NCBI GenBank assembly: GCA_964613035.1
Contig: CAZTFQ010000007.1
Span: forward strand, 8,518 to 72,517
Direction of reading: 5' to 3'
DNA from: CAVIQK01 sp964613035
GTDB taxonomy: Bacteria; Bacillota; Clostridia; Christensenellales; DTU072
DNA: 64,000 nucleotides
A model generated the notes under the pieces. The model was not told the origin of the DNA and ran no database searches. It saw only the letters and a program-made list of their open reading frames with translations. The position numbers and the translations under genes were made by a program. The first letter of the stretch is position 1. Each line of letters starts with the position of its first letter. Below, piece by piece: positions 1 to 9,800 of the stretch.

Positions 1-2
1 CC

Positions 3-281
3 AAAAAGCAGGGCTACAGCTACGACTACTTCCGCCATATCTTCAAAAAGTACCGCGGAGAAGGTCTCAAGGAATTTATCACTTCCGCCAGAAAAGCCAA
101 GGTCATCGAGTACCTAGTCAATACCGACAAGAGTATCAAAGAAATCGCCAAGCTGTGCAACTTCGGCGGAGTGCAGGATTTGTCTAAGTGGTTCAAACAA
201 GCCGCGGGAATAAGCCCCTCTCAGTATAGGAAGAAGTATAAACCGACCGAAAACAAGCTTCAGGTGAAATATACCGAGTAA
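3..281 (+). CDS. AraC-family transcriptional regulator, C-terminal part only
   Basis: The reading frame is open from the window edge to TAA at 279-281 and encodes the last 92 residues of a protein that begins outside the window. It holds a helix-turn-helix pair of the AraC type: a first helix region around SIKEIAKLCNFGG and a second with the family signature FKQAAGISPSQYRKKY. AraC proteins bind promoter DNA and respond to sugars or to phosphorylation. The gene lies directly upstream of a sugar importer operon, so it probably controls it; this is inferred from position. Whether the missing N-terminus is a cupin or a receiver domain cannot be seen. Confidence 0.88.
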   Translation, partial: KKQGYSYDYFRHIFKKYRGEGLKEFITSARKAKVIEYLVNTDKSIKEIAKLCNFGGVQDLSKWFKQAAGISPSQYRKKYKPTENKLQVKYTE

Positions 282-345
282 AATCGCTCTTTAGTTATAT
301 AATATTAAGAGTTTTTAAGTAACTTAATATCCTTGTTCTCAATAT

Positions 346-376
346 AAAAAAGTCGGAAAAATCGGCTTTTTTATTT
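346..376 (+). terminator. Intrinsic terminator after the AraC gene
   Basis: A 10-bp stem (AAAAAAGTCG with CGGCTTTTTT, one G-U pair) closes a 7-base loop and ends in a T-rich run. It should separate the regulator transcript from the sugar locus that follows. Confidence 0.8.
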
Positions 377-406
377 TATAAAAACGGCTCTCTTCGGGGA
401 TTGATA

Positions 407-435
407 TTGAAATTGATTTTCGGAAATATTACAAT
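407..435 (+). promoter_or_regulatory. Predicted sigma-A promoter of the first sugar locus
   Basis: TTGAAA at 407-412 and TACAAT at 430-435 are separated by 17 bases. The predicted start of transcription, near 442, falls at the foot of the hairpin at 443-465. Found by eye; not tested. Confidence 0.55.
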
Positions 436-442
436 GGCTATG

Positions 443-465
443 CCGATACTGTCGAGTAGTATCGG
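443..465 (+). promoter_or_regulatory. Perfect 8-bp inverted repeat at the predicted transcript 5' end
   Basis: CCGATACT and AGTATCGG flank a 7-base spacer. It could be an operator overlapping the start point or a 5'-terminal stem that protects the mRNA. No U-tract follows, so it is not a terminator. Confidence 0.45.
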
Positions 466-526
466 ATAGGCCGCCGTCGGAGCGGTCGGTACAATGAAAA
501 AGCAATCAAAACAAGGAGTGTGTTAA

Positions 527-2425
527 ATGAAAAAGAATTATCTTACCAAGATTCTGGCGCTGATAGTCTTAATCGCGATCTGCGTGGGCGTACTGTATGC
601 TTGCGACGGCGGTACTTTCAGCGGCAAGACCGAACTTTCTTTCTGGGTATACGGAGACAAGGAAGAATTGGCTCTGTATAAAACGATGACCGACAAATTC
701 AACGAAACGTACGGTGCGGAACACAACATCCATGTCAACGTCTCTCAGAAGCCCGCGGGCGGTTATGCGGATCAGGTTAAGCTGTACGCGACCTCCAAGT
801 CCGGTCCGGACGTTTTCTTCACCTATGAAGACGTCTTCAAATCTTGGGTCAATATGGGTATCCTTGCCGATATGACGGACGAGCTTAACGCCGCCGCGGA
901 AAAAATCGACATCAGCGATATCTACGAGACCGTCGTCTCCCGTATGCGTTACAACATCAACACCAATACTTCCAATGCGGACGATCCCCTCTACGGTCTT
1001 CCTCTGGACACCAAGCCCAGCGCGCTCTATTACAACGAGAGCTTCTTTAAGCAACTCGGTATCATCGTAATAAGCGTGGACGAAGAAAACATGGACGCCT
1101 GGAACAGAGGCGAAATCGCCGACAACAGAGGTCAGTGGAAAAAAGACATTACCAAATTGGCAAACATCACAGTCCCCAAGAAAGGATATTACAGAAGCGA
1201 AAAGCCCTACGCGGCAAGCGACGACAACTGGAGCGAGTGGTCTGTTCCGGATAAAGACGAAATACTCGTCTTCAACAACAGAATCGCCCTCAACTGGGAC
1301 GAACTGGAAGACCTCGCTCGTCTTTTCACTCCCGAGCATAACCCTGCGGCAGCCGCTCTGGTCGGCTCCGACGGATACGGATTTTTCACCGAGTGGTGGT
1401 TTAACTACGGCTGGAGCGTAGGCGGCGACTGCCTGACCGACTTGTCAGGTAGCGGCGACTGGAACTTCTCCCTCCTCGACTACACCGCCAACTACATCGT
1501 CGCCGACGGCAAGACTTACGTAGGCGTGTACTCCGGCACCACTTATAATGCAGGAGAGACTCTCTCCCTTAACGATAAACTGGCTCTTAGCAACGGCAAA
1601 TACGTCGTCGCGGACAACGTAGGCGGTTATCACGAAAAGGATTCCGCTTCCGCAACCCTTACTAACAGCGAACTCGACGGAGAAGGCGCACTCGGCATCC
1701 GTCAGGCTGTCATCGACGCCGCCGACGAGGGCATCCTCAACGAGCTCCCCTCCACCAGAGAGGCATTCACCAGATATCTGAAACTCGGCGCGACCGGTAA
1801 CGCAAATATAGAAGGAGAAGGCGGACTCAACGTTTGCCCCAACCCCAACGTATTCAGCAACCGTACTCGTACCAACTATTTCTATTCCGGCAAGCTCGCC
1901 ATGCTGGTAGAATATTCCGCCTATATGTCGGCTATCTCCGAACAGATGGAAGCTCACGGCTGGGAATGGGACGTCGCTCCTCTCGCGGTCTATAAGCGAT
2001 ACGAAGATCCCTCCGACCCCGACTGCGACACCGTCGTAGCCAGAGGTAAGGTTGCAGGACAATCCAACTCCAAGGCAATGGTTTCCAGAGAAAACTCCAA
2101 AAACAAAGACGCCGCAGCAGAATTCATGGCGTGGATGGCTAGCCGTCAGGGACAGGCAATCGCCGCGGAAAACGGTTTCTTCACCAATCAGCTCGACCTC
2201 GTCAAAGACATCAAGTTCAAGGGCTACGCTCCCAAGAACGTTAAAGTCTTCGGAGAAGCGATGAGCTTCGAGGGCCCCGGCGACTGGTGGTATATGAAGG
2301 ACTACGAATGGATCAACATCTGGGCTATACCGCTCAATTCCAACGTCCGTAACGGTAATATGACCTATAACGATTGGAAAAAAGACGCAATCAAAGATAC
2401 CAACAACAGATTGCTCTCATACTAG
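527..2425 (+). CDS. Sugar ABC transporter substrate-binding lipoprotein
   Basis: This 632-residue protein is the extracellular sugar receptor of an ABC importer. Residues 1-25 form a lipoprotein signal peptide and the lipobox LYAC puts the lipid-anchored cysteine at 26. The rest fits a family 1 solute-binding protein: FWVYGDKEE near the start of the mature chain, a GPDVFFTYEDV hinge-strand motif, and an aromatic-rich C-terminal half (WWFNYGWSVGGD, GPGDWWYMKDYEW). It is longer than the usual 420-550 residues because of an insert around residues 250-400. Two permease genes follow, but no ATPase gene of full MalK length is in this operon. ATG follows a good AAGGAG site. The substrate is unknown; the GH43-like neighbour suggests plant or host oligosaccharides. 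Confidence 0.9.
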   Translation: MKKNYLTKILALIVLIAICVGVLYACDGGTFSGKTELSFWVYGDKEELALYKTMTDKFNETYGAEHNIHVNVSQKPAGGYADQVKLYATSKSGPDVFFTYEDVFKSWVNMGILADMTDELNAAAEKIDISDIYETVVSRMRYNINTNTSNADDPLYGLPLDTKPSALYYNESFFKQLGIIVISVDEENMDAWNRGEIADNRGQWKKDITKLANITVPKKGYYRSEKPYAASDDNWSEWSVPDKDEILVFNNRIALNWDELEDLARLFTPEHNPAAAALVGSDGYGFFTEWWFNYGWSVGGDCLTDLSGSGDWNFSLLDYTANYIVADGKTYVGVYSGTTYNAGETLSLNDKLALSNGKYVVADNVGGYHEKDSASATLTNSELDGEGALGIRQAVIDAADEGILNELPSTREAFTRYLKLGATGNANIEGEGGLNVCPNPNVFSNRTRTNYFYSGKLAMLVEYSAYMSAISEQMEAHGWEWDVAPLAVYKRYEDPSDPDCDTVVARGKVAGQSNSKAMVSRENSKNKDAAAEFMAWMASRQGQAIAAENGFFTNQLDLVKDIKFKGYAPKNVKVFGEAMSFEGPGDWWYMKDYEWINIWAIPLNSNVRNGNMTYNDWKKDAIKDTNNRLLSY

Positions 2426-2482
2426 AATTAACAACTATTCTGAAAAAGTGCCAACTAGCGCATAACTATAAGAGGAACTAAA

Positions 2483-3622
2483 ATGTATTTACTGATAGGA
2501 ATATTCGTCGCGTTGCATTTGTTGTCGGTCTTCATCAACTGGGACGAGGCAGAGAAAAACGGCGATAAAAAGATACTCTGGATGTTACTCGGACTCGTCT
2601 TCGGGATGTTCAGCGTAATCGCGTATAAAATCATGATGCTGGCGAGGAAGAAGAAAAACGCTCCTCGCCTCGCCGGCAGAAGCAGAAAGAAACTGACCCG
2701 CGAGGCTCTCAAAGAGGACCTGACGGGTACCGCCATGGCGTCTCTTCCTTTCATCGGCTTCTTATGCTTCGTACTTATTCCTACGGCGATATCCCTCGTA
2801 ATGAGCTTATTCGAACTGCATTCTTACGATATTTCCAAGGCGACTTTCGTAGGATTTCAGAATTTCAATACTTTAATTTTCGAAGAACCTTCCGGGAGCA
2901 AATACGTCCCGGAAATGGTCAATAAAGCTTTCGTCAACACTCTGACGTACTGTATCAGCGTGCCGCTCAGAATAGTGGTGACCGTATTCATCGCCAATCT
3001 TATGGCTAAGCCTATCCGCAAGTGCGTCAGCGCGCCCGTCAGAATAATATTGTTTCTCCCGTCGCTGTGCTCTTCCGTAGGCGTCACTCTGATGTGGCAG
3101 TGGATACTCCAAGCCGACTACGGCGTCATCAACGTCGTCCTCGGCGCGCTGGGACTTAAAAAGGTCAACTTCATGGGCGACCCCGACTGGTTCTGGTTCA
3201 GCGTTAACTTGATGGTGCTGTGGATGAGAGCGACCAATATAGTCAATCTTCAGGCGGCTCTCGCCAACGTCTCCGAGAGCTCCATCGAGGCGGCTAAGAT
3301 AGACGGCGCGTCCAAGAGACAGATCTTCTGGAAGATTACCTTGCCGTCCATTACGCCAACGCTCTTCTACGTGGTTACTATGGACCTCATCGCCGCTCTC
3401 CAGGAGTCCGGTATAATGCAATTCGTTACGACCAACGGCGTCGGTCCCGACTTCAAGGCGGTCACGTTGAGTTACTACGTATATCGTATGGCGTTCACCT
3501 CTATAGCGACGGACGGTCTGGGACTGGGCTGCGCGCTGGCACTGATGATGGCTATATTCATCATTACTCTTAACAAGCTCAACTTCCGTCTGGGCGACAG
3601 ATGGGTCAGCTACGACGTATAA
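2483..3622 (+). CDS. Sugar ABC transporter permease, MalF type
   Basis: One of two membrane subunits of the importer whose receptor lies upstream. The 379-residue chain starts with an unusual extension of about 95 residues containing two membrane segments (residues 2-17 and about 32-52) and a basic stretch, before the normal six-segment core that begins near MASLPFIGFLCFVLIP. The EAA loop that docks on the ATPase is present (EAAKIDGASKRQIFWKITLP). The extension resembles short two-helix N-terminal modules seen on other membrane proteins, but I cannot assign it a function. Start ATG follows AAGAGGAACTAAA. Confidence 0.92.
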   Translation: MYLLIGIFVALHLLSVFINWDEAEKNGDKKILWMLLGLVFGMFSVIAYKIMMLARKKKNAPRLAGRSRKKLTREALKEDLTGTAMASLPFIGFLCFVLIPTAISLVMSLFELHSYDISKATFVGFQNFNTLIFEEPSGSKYVPEMVNKAFVNTLTYCISVPLRIVVTVFIANLMAKPIRKCVSAPVRIILFLPSLCSSVGVTLMWQWILQADYGVINVVLGALGLKKVNFMGDPDWFWFSVNLMVLWMRATNIVNLQAALANVSESSIEAAKIDGASKRQIFWKITLPSITPTLFYVVTMDLIAALQESGIMQFVTTNGVGPDFKAVTLSYYVYRMAFTSIATDGLGLGCALALMMAIFIITLNKLNFRLGDRWVSYDV

Positions 3623-3632
3623 GGAGAGTACC

Positions 3633-4658
3633 ATGAACGCAAAAGTAAAAGCAGTATTCAGTACAATCTCCTCAAAACTGAAATGCGCCCTCGTCGCGAC
3701 GGGCGAATTTCTGCTGAAAGTCAAAACCAAAGTCGTAGGATTGCTTAAAAAAGATAAAAATCAATTCTCGCCGGAAGAGCTCCATAAGCACGGCAGAGTA
3801 TCTATGAGAAGGAAGCATAAGCTCAACGCGGCTTCTCCTATGGACTATATTCTCGCTATCCTTATAGGTCTCATCGTACTGGCTCCGTTCTATATATTGA
3901 TTATTACGTCCCTTATGACCGAGCAGGAATCCAACTACGCGGAGTTCCACTGGTGGCCTCAGATGGGCGCTACCCTCAAGTCGTATTACGAAGTACTCTT
4001 CACCAGTACGGGCGACGCGTCGGTCCTTTCGGGACTGATGAACACCTTCCTTATATACATCCCCGCCGTTACGGTAGGAATTCTTTCTTCCGCCATGGCG
4101 GCGTACGCCTTCGCCAAGATAAGGTTCAGAGCGTCCAAGTTTATGTTCAGCGTATTGATGTTCACGATGATGTTCCCCAACGTCATGAACATGGTCGCGT
4201 CCTTCCTTATATTCGATACCATCGGCTGGATTAACACGCCTCTGCCGTTGATGATACCCGAGATGCTCGGTAACGTCAGCGCGATGTTCTTCTTCCGACA
4301 ATATTTCCTGTCCGTACCGGACGTTATGATAAGTGCCGCCAAGGTAGACGGCGCGGGGCAGTTCAGAATATTCACTCAGATAGCCCTGCCTATAGCCAAG
4401 CCGGTCCTTCTCGCTCAATGGATATTCAGATTCATGGCAGGTTACAACGACTACATGAATCCGCTCATTTATTTGCAGGACGCCAGGATGTACACCGTCC
4501 AGCTGTCTCTTGCATTCTTCGTCGACCCCTATACGCAGAACTGGCCTCTACGTATGGCGGGCGTCGTCGTATCGCTCATCCCGATGCTCATCATATATGC
4601 CTTCGCCCAAAAATACATAACCCAGGGGATGGCTATCACGTCGGGTCTTAAGGACTGA
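3633..4658 (+). CDS. Sugar ABC transporter permease, MalG type
   Basis: Second membrane subunit of the importer, 341 residues, 10 bases after the MalF-type gene. A basic N-terminal region of about 65 residues precedes the first membrane segment (DYILAILIGLIVLAPFYILI). The MalG-type EAA loop is visible as SAAKVDGAGQFRIFTQIALP, and the usual C-terminal end (YAFAQKYITQGMAITSGLKD) is intact. Transport would need an ATPase, either the short one at 13643 or the MsmK-type one at 58631. Confidence 0.93.
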   Translation: MNAKVKAVFSTISSKLKCALVATGEFLLKVKTKVVGLLKKDKNQFSPEELHKHGRVSMRRKHKLNAASPMDYILAILIGLIVLAPFYILIITSLMTEQESNYAEFHWWPQMGATLKSYYEVLFTSTGDASVLSGLMNTFLIYIPAVTVGILSSAMAAYAFAKIRFRASKFMFSVLMFTMMFPNVMNMVASFLIFDTIGWINTPLPLMIPEMLGNVSAMFFFRQYFLSVPDVMISAAKVDGAGQFRIFTQIALPIAKPVLLAQWIFRFMAGYNDYMNPLIYLQDARMYTVQLSLAFFVDPYTQNWPLRMAGVVVSLIPMLIIYAFAQKYITQGMAITSGLKD

Positions 4659-4678
4659 TATATAATATTACGTTTTCT

Positions 4679-4698
4679 AATACTTCCCGGGGGGTATT
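4679..4698 (+). other. Short intercistronic hairpin
   Basis: AATACTTC and GGGGTATT can pair (8 bp, two G-U) around a CCGG loop, between the MalG-type permease and the GH43-like gene. There is no U-tract, so a role in mRNA stability or partial termination is more likely than full termination. Confidence 0.35.
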
Positions 4699-4727
4699 GA
4701 AGATAATACACCACAAGGAGGCTATTT

Positions 4728-6878
4728 ATGAAAAAACTCAAAACGTTATCGATAATTATCGTATGTGCGATATGCGTCCTGACGATGATCGTTGTCGCCG
4801 GTTGCGACGACAGTGACGGTTATGTGAAGGGTTTCGCGCTGGCGCACTACGATGCCGCCGCGGAAGACGGCGCGCTGGACAGCAAGTATTTTTATCGTAA
4901 CGACCTCAACGTAATCGGAGGCGACGCGGATATAGAATACGTGCCGATCGAGCGCGATCCCGTATATGGCGGATATTATTATCTGTACACTTCCGACAAC
5001 GTTGCCAACAGTATCAACGACTATTGGAAAGAAGGTCAACCTCACACGGCTACTACGAGAGAAGAAGCCGGCTTGAATCTCGAGTACAGACTCGTCACGA
5101 CGTGCCTTCGTTCCAAGGACCTCAACGATTGGGAACTGTGTGGCGGCGTGGACGGAGAATTCGCCGTGTATCTGGAAGCCGACAGCTGGATCGAGAGACA
5201 CTGCTGGGCACCGGAAGTCATCTACGACGAGAAGACCGAGAAGTATTATATGTACTTCAATGCCATGAGTTACGACAACTTCGACGCAATCGACGAAGAA
5301 ACTCAATACGGCAACCGTTCAGAGTTTTATTACGATACGTTCTATATGTGCATAATGGAATCCGATACCCCCGTCGGACCCTTCAAGCAGGTAGAGAGCG
5401 AGTCTTATTACGCGGGGCTCGAGTACGACGATATGAACGACGCCCAAAAGGCGACCTACGACGAGACCGGAAAACTCAGCAACCTTAACGGAAAAATTTT
5501 AACTCACCGCAATCCTTCGGTGAACTTCACTTACGACCTCGGAGTAGAGGGAGAAGTTTTCTCCGTTATCGACTTCAGTCCTTTCTTCGACGACGACGGC
5601 ACTCTGTATATGTCGTTTGTCCGTCATATCTCCGGCGGCCACGACCACAACTGTCTGTGGATAATGAGGATGAAGGACATGGTTACGCCCGATTTCGATA
5701 CGCTGACCTTGGTAGGAAAATGTAATTACGAATACGTAACCGACGAGAACGTAGGCGATACCGCTTCCGAGAGAATCGACGAGTCCGCCTATACGCTTCA
5801 CAATTGTTTTGCCATCCCCTCGACCGCGGACTACGCGCAGGACGTCAAAGCCACTCTGGAGTCTACCGCGATATCGGAGGACGGATACTATCACATTCAG
5901 GGTGAAGACGGCGTAGAGCAGTGGGAGAAGAAAGGCGACACTTGGAACAAAGTCGGCTGGTCCAACGAAGGGACCGTCAACGAAGGACCTCATATGTGGA
6001 AAGTCGGCGACAGGTATCTGTATATGTATTCCCCCAGAGGATATTCCGACCAGAATTACGACGCCTCTCAGGCATACAGCGACGACGGACCGCTCGGACC
6101 GTATCACAAGCTGCCCTCCATGCCCGGCGCCGTTATGAGCAGAGGTTTCAACGACTACGTCAATCAACATATGTCCGGTACGGGTCACCACGCCATAGTG
6201 GAAGTGGAAGGCGAGTTGTACTGCATTTACTACGCGCACTCGAATCCCTTCGACGGTTCCAGCTCGACCTATGACGGCAGATTCTATGCCTTCGACAAGC
6301 TGGTAGTGATAGAAGACGCGACTTACGGCAAGCTGCTCGCAGGTCTCGGACCCACACAGACCGTCCAAGCCAAGCCCGCTTCTTATACGGGACTGCACAA
6401 CGTCGCGCCCAAGGCAACCGTCAGCGCGACCAACTGCGACAAAGATACCCTCAAGTATCTCAACGACGATTTCTTCGTGTGTCACGAATATTTCGCCGAC
6501 AGAGAATTCGTTGCCAACGGCAAGACGACCATCACGATGAAGTTCGACACGCCGGTAGCGATTTCCGCAATAATGATTTACAACACCCTCGACTATCAAT
6601 CGGCGTTTTCTAAGATAGACTCAATTCAGTTTACTCTGTCGGAAGCCGCCGCTTGGATGGACGACGCGCATAAAGAGCTCAGAGATTGCTATATCGAAAA
6701 CGTCGGTTTCAGCTCCGACTACGTCGATACCGAGATGCGCAAGATAAGCACGGGCGCGGCATCGGTCGTTTCGTTCAACGAAATAACCGTCAGCGAAATC
6801 AAAATCACGATTTCCGCTAAGATAAGCGACACTTCCGAGACCATCAAAGTCTCCGATATCGTAGTGCTGGGTAAATAG
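4728..6878 (+). CDS. Lipid-anchored GH43-like glycosidase with C-terminal discoidin-like domain
   Basis: 716 residues. A lipoprotein signal ends at VAGC with Cys26, so the enzyme should sit on the outer face of the membrane. Residues about 30-545 look like a five-bladed beta-propeller of the GH43/GH-F type, with CWAPEVIYDEKTEKYYMYF, HRNPSVNF, DFSPFFDDDGTLYMSF and EGPHMWKVGDRYLYMY at blade-like spacing. Such enzymes remove arabinose or xylose or act on related beta-linked sugars. Residues about 560-716 resemble an F5/8 type C (discoidin) carbohydrate-binding module. An AAGGAGG site precedes ATG. GH43 membership is by motif reading; the exact subfamily and catalytic acids cannot be fixed by eye. 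Confidence 0.75.
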   Translation: MKKLKTLSIIIVCAICVLTMIVVAGCDDSDGYVKGFALAHYDAAAEDGALDSKYFYRNDLNVIGGDADIEYVPIERDPVYGGYYYLYTSDNVANSINDYWKEGQPHTATTREEAGLNLEYRLVTTCLRSKDLNDWELCGGVDGEFAVYLEADSWIERHCWAPEVIYDEKTEKYYMYFNAMSYDNFDAIDEETQYGNRSEFYYDTFYMCIMESDTPVGPFKQVESESYYAGLEYDDMNDAQKATYDETGKLSNLNGKILTHRNPSVNFTYDLGVEGEVFSVIDFSPFFDDDGTLYMSFVRHISGGHDHNCLWIMRMKDMVTPDFDTLTLVGKCNYEYVTDENVGDTASERIDESAYTLHNCFAIPSTADYAQDVKATLESTAISEDGYYHIQGEDGVEQWEKKGDTWNKVGWSNEGTVNEGPHMWKVGDRYLYMYSPRGYSDQNYDASQAYSDDGPLGPYHKLPSMPGAVMSRGFNDYVNQHMSGTGHHAIVEVEGELYCIYYAHSNPFDGSSSTYDGRFYAFDKLVVIEDATYGKLLAGLGPTQTVQAKPASYTGLHNVAPKATVSATNCDKDTLKYLNDDFFVCHEYFADREFVANGKTTITMKFDTPVAISAIMIYNTLDYQSAFSKIDSIQFTLSEAAAWMDDAHKELRDCYIENVGFSSDYVDTEMRKISTGAASVVSFNEITVSEIKITISAKISDTSETIKVSDIVVLGK

Positions 6879-6889
6879 GGGTGAATAAT

Positions 6890-9800
6890 ATGAAAAAAAT
6901 AGGTAATAGATTATTTTTCGTAATAGCCGTTATACTGGTGGTAGCGTTCGCGATAGTCTGTTTCGCAGGCTGCAACGACGACCCCGATGCCGGCAAAGTA
7001 GAATATGACAACGAGTACGAATGGGAGTACGACCGCGAGTTTCAGGGAGAACCCGACGAGGGTATGAACATAGACGGCGTGCTGGACGAGGACGTATGGA
7101 AAGACAGTAATCGTAAATGGTTGACTTTCTCCGAAAAGGGCGCCACAGTCTCGTACACTTCTTACTTCACGCAGAAGGGTCTCTATCTGGCTTCGACCGT
7201 AACCGACCCCAATCTGACTTGGACCGCGCGTCTCAATTTCAACGACGCCACGGCTCTCAACTCCGCGTTTTGCTATCTGATTACGTCGGAAAACGTCGAG
7301 ACGCTCCAGATGTTCACTCTGTACAGATTCGCTTTCGACAGTAAGAACAAAGCGTCCCGCGAGCAGACTCCTTTCGCGGCAAAAGCCGTCACCGACGGAG
7401 ATATAGAAGCAGGTGAAGCGACCGTGATGACGGGTGAGTTTTTTGCGACTTGGGACGACCTCAATATGGAAGTCAGCGAAGAGACCGGCATGCCTAATCT
7501 GGTCAACGTCATTCCCAAGTACAGAGTAGTGGTCGATACTGACGACAATACCGCCAACAAATGGATTATGCCGCTCTTCGCGGAAGAATACAGACTACAT
7601 TGTTATTCTCGTTTTAACGAGAACGGTTACATGAACGTCGACGCGGAAGACGCCGTATGGGGCAACGCCGCCAACGGTATTTCCAAGTCCGACGGCTGGT
7701 CGATATCCGAAGACGATCCCACCGTCGTTACGTCCGATAAGGCTCACAGCCAAGGTATCTTCTTGACCGACAAGCGTTCCGACAGATATATCTACAGCGT
7801 CGATATGCAACTGGTCGACGGAATAGCCGGCGTAGACGGCTCCGACGGTATTTTCCGTGCGGGTATCGCCACGATGTGCGAGAACAGTAACGATTTCACT
7901 ACGCTCCTCGTCGAAGGAAAAGGTCTCGAGAACAATCAGCTCAGAATGTATCGCCTGAAAATCGGTCCTTGGGAATATACCAATGCCGTCAATCAGAAGC
8001 TTTCTTCCGAGTATAATTTCGAAGAGAGAAACCAAACAGTCACTCTTAAAGTTATAAAAGACGGCGCCAATTTCTACTACTTCGCGGAAGGCGAGCTGAT
8101 ATACTTCAATACGGAAGAAGACCTCGCGGGCGAGTGCTGCCCCGGCGTATATACGCTGAGCACCGAGGCGACTTTCTCCAATCCTCAATTCACGGACTTC
8201 TCCGACAACGCGGAAGAACTCCGCAGAATGATTAGCGAATACGTCTATCTGATCGACGCTCCCGCAAGCATATCCGGCGGAAAGGTAGAAGTAGACAACA
8301 CCGCTATCGACAAAAACGATACCAATAAGACCGTTACTATTACGATTAAACCCAACAACGGCTACGTTTTGAGTTCCTTCACCGTCAACGACGAAGATAA
8401 GTTCGATTACGTGGTCGAGAATATCGACAACGGTCTGTTGACTCTGGAAGTCGACGAGAGTATCGCTATCGATGCTGAATTCACGCGTTTTGACAGAGGC
8501 AACGAAGTCGTCAAGATCCGCGGTACCGTCTATTCCAGCAACGGAACGGGAGTCCTCGGCGGAGCCAAAATCAAAGCGTACGATTTAAGCAATCCTCTCT
8601 TCTGCTACGATATGGGTACCAACACCCAGGGCAGATTCGAGCTGTCTTTCCTTAAGCCTCAAGATTCCGCTTACGTGATCGGCGACAAAGAATACGTCGT
8701 CGGTTCCGAGTACGTAGTCATGGTCAGCTTCGAAGACGGCGGATTCCCCGTTGTCAAGAATTTCAGTGCAAATTCGGCGGACGCCAACGGTATCATCGAG
8801 TATAGTTTTAACACAGAAAGCACCTACGATATAGTCGGCGACAAGCCCGCGTATGAAGAATTCAATATGGACGGCTCGTACACCGCGACCGCCACTGCAA
8901 TCGACAATACGGCGATCTTCATCAATAATTCATCGGAAATTCAAGGTAAAAACTGGACCGCTTCCGTCAACGTCAGGACTTCTACCATGACCATCTGGCA
9001 GGTATACGGCGTTGCAGTCAAATACGCCGACGGACAATATATGATTCTCGGTCCCTCTCAGAGAGGTTCTGCAAGCTGGGTACAGGTAATACCCGTCGTT
9101 AACGGCAGTCACAAAGGATTCTACGATGCGACCAATAGCGATATGTCCGCAGTAATCGCTTCCTATACGGACGAAGAGAACCTCAACGTCAAAGTAACGT
9201 ACTATGAATCCGAGTATTACGTATACCTCAACGACGTCCTCTTCCGTATATTCAGTGCGGCAGAGCTCGGAGTGGGAGAATACGGCGAGCCGATAGAAGT
9301 CGGCTTCGGTTTCAGACTGGACGACAGTCTGCCTAAGAGCGTCACGCTCTCCGATTGGGGATACGAAATAGACGTAGAGGCGCCCGTAGTGCCCGCAGGC
9401 AACAGTCTCGAGCTGATGGGTATTATGCCTGCGTCTCAACAGTTTAACGATGACGGTTCTTACACCGCGACCGCCGAGGCAATTACAACTACGGCACTTT
9501 TGATTAAAGATTCCGCAGAAATAGCCGGCAAGAGCTGGACGGCTTCCGTCAACATCAAGACTTCAACCATGACCATTTGGCAGGTGTTCGGCGTCGCAGT
9601 CAAATACTCTAACGGCGACTACGCCATCATCGGACCTTCTCAGAGAGGTTCTGCAGGCTGGACCCAGATAATACCCGTTGTCAACGGCATTCATAAGGGA
9701 TTCTACGATTCTACCAATATCAATATGACGGGCGTGCTCGGTTCCTATTTAGCTCAAGAAAACCTCAGCGTAAAAGTGACCTACTACGGAGCCAAGTATT

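Noticed and set aside
569..1339. Long minus-strand open frame opposite the first binding-protein gene
   Set aside because: It mirrors the coding frame of a clear lipoprotein gene, has low-complexity composition and no ribosome binding site. The same holds for long frames opposite 4728-6878, 52659-54968 and 59108-59833.
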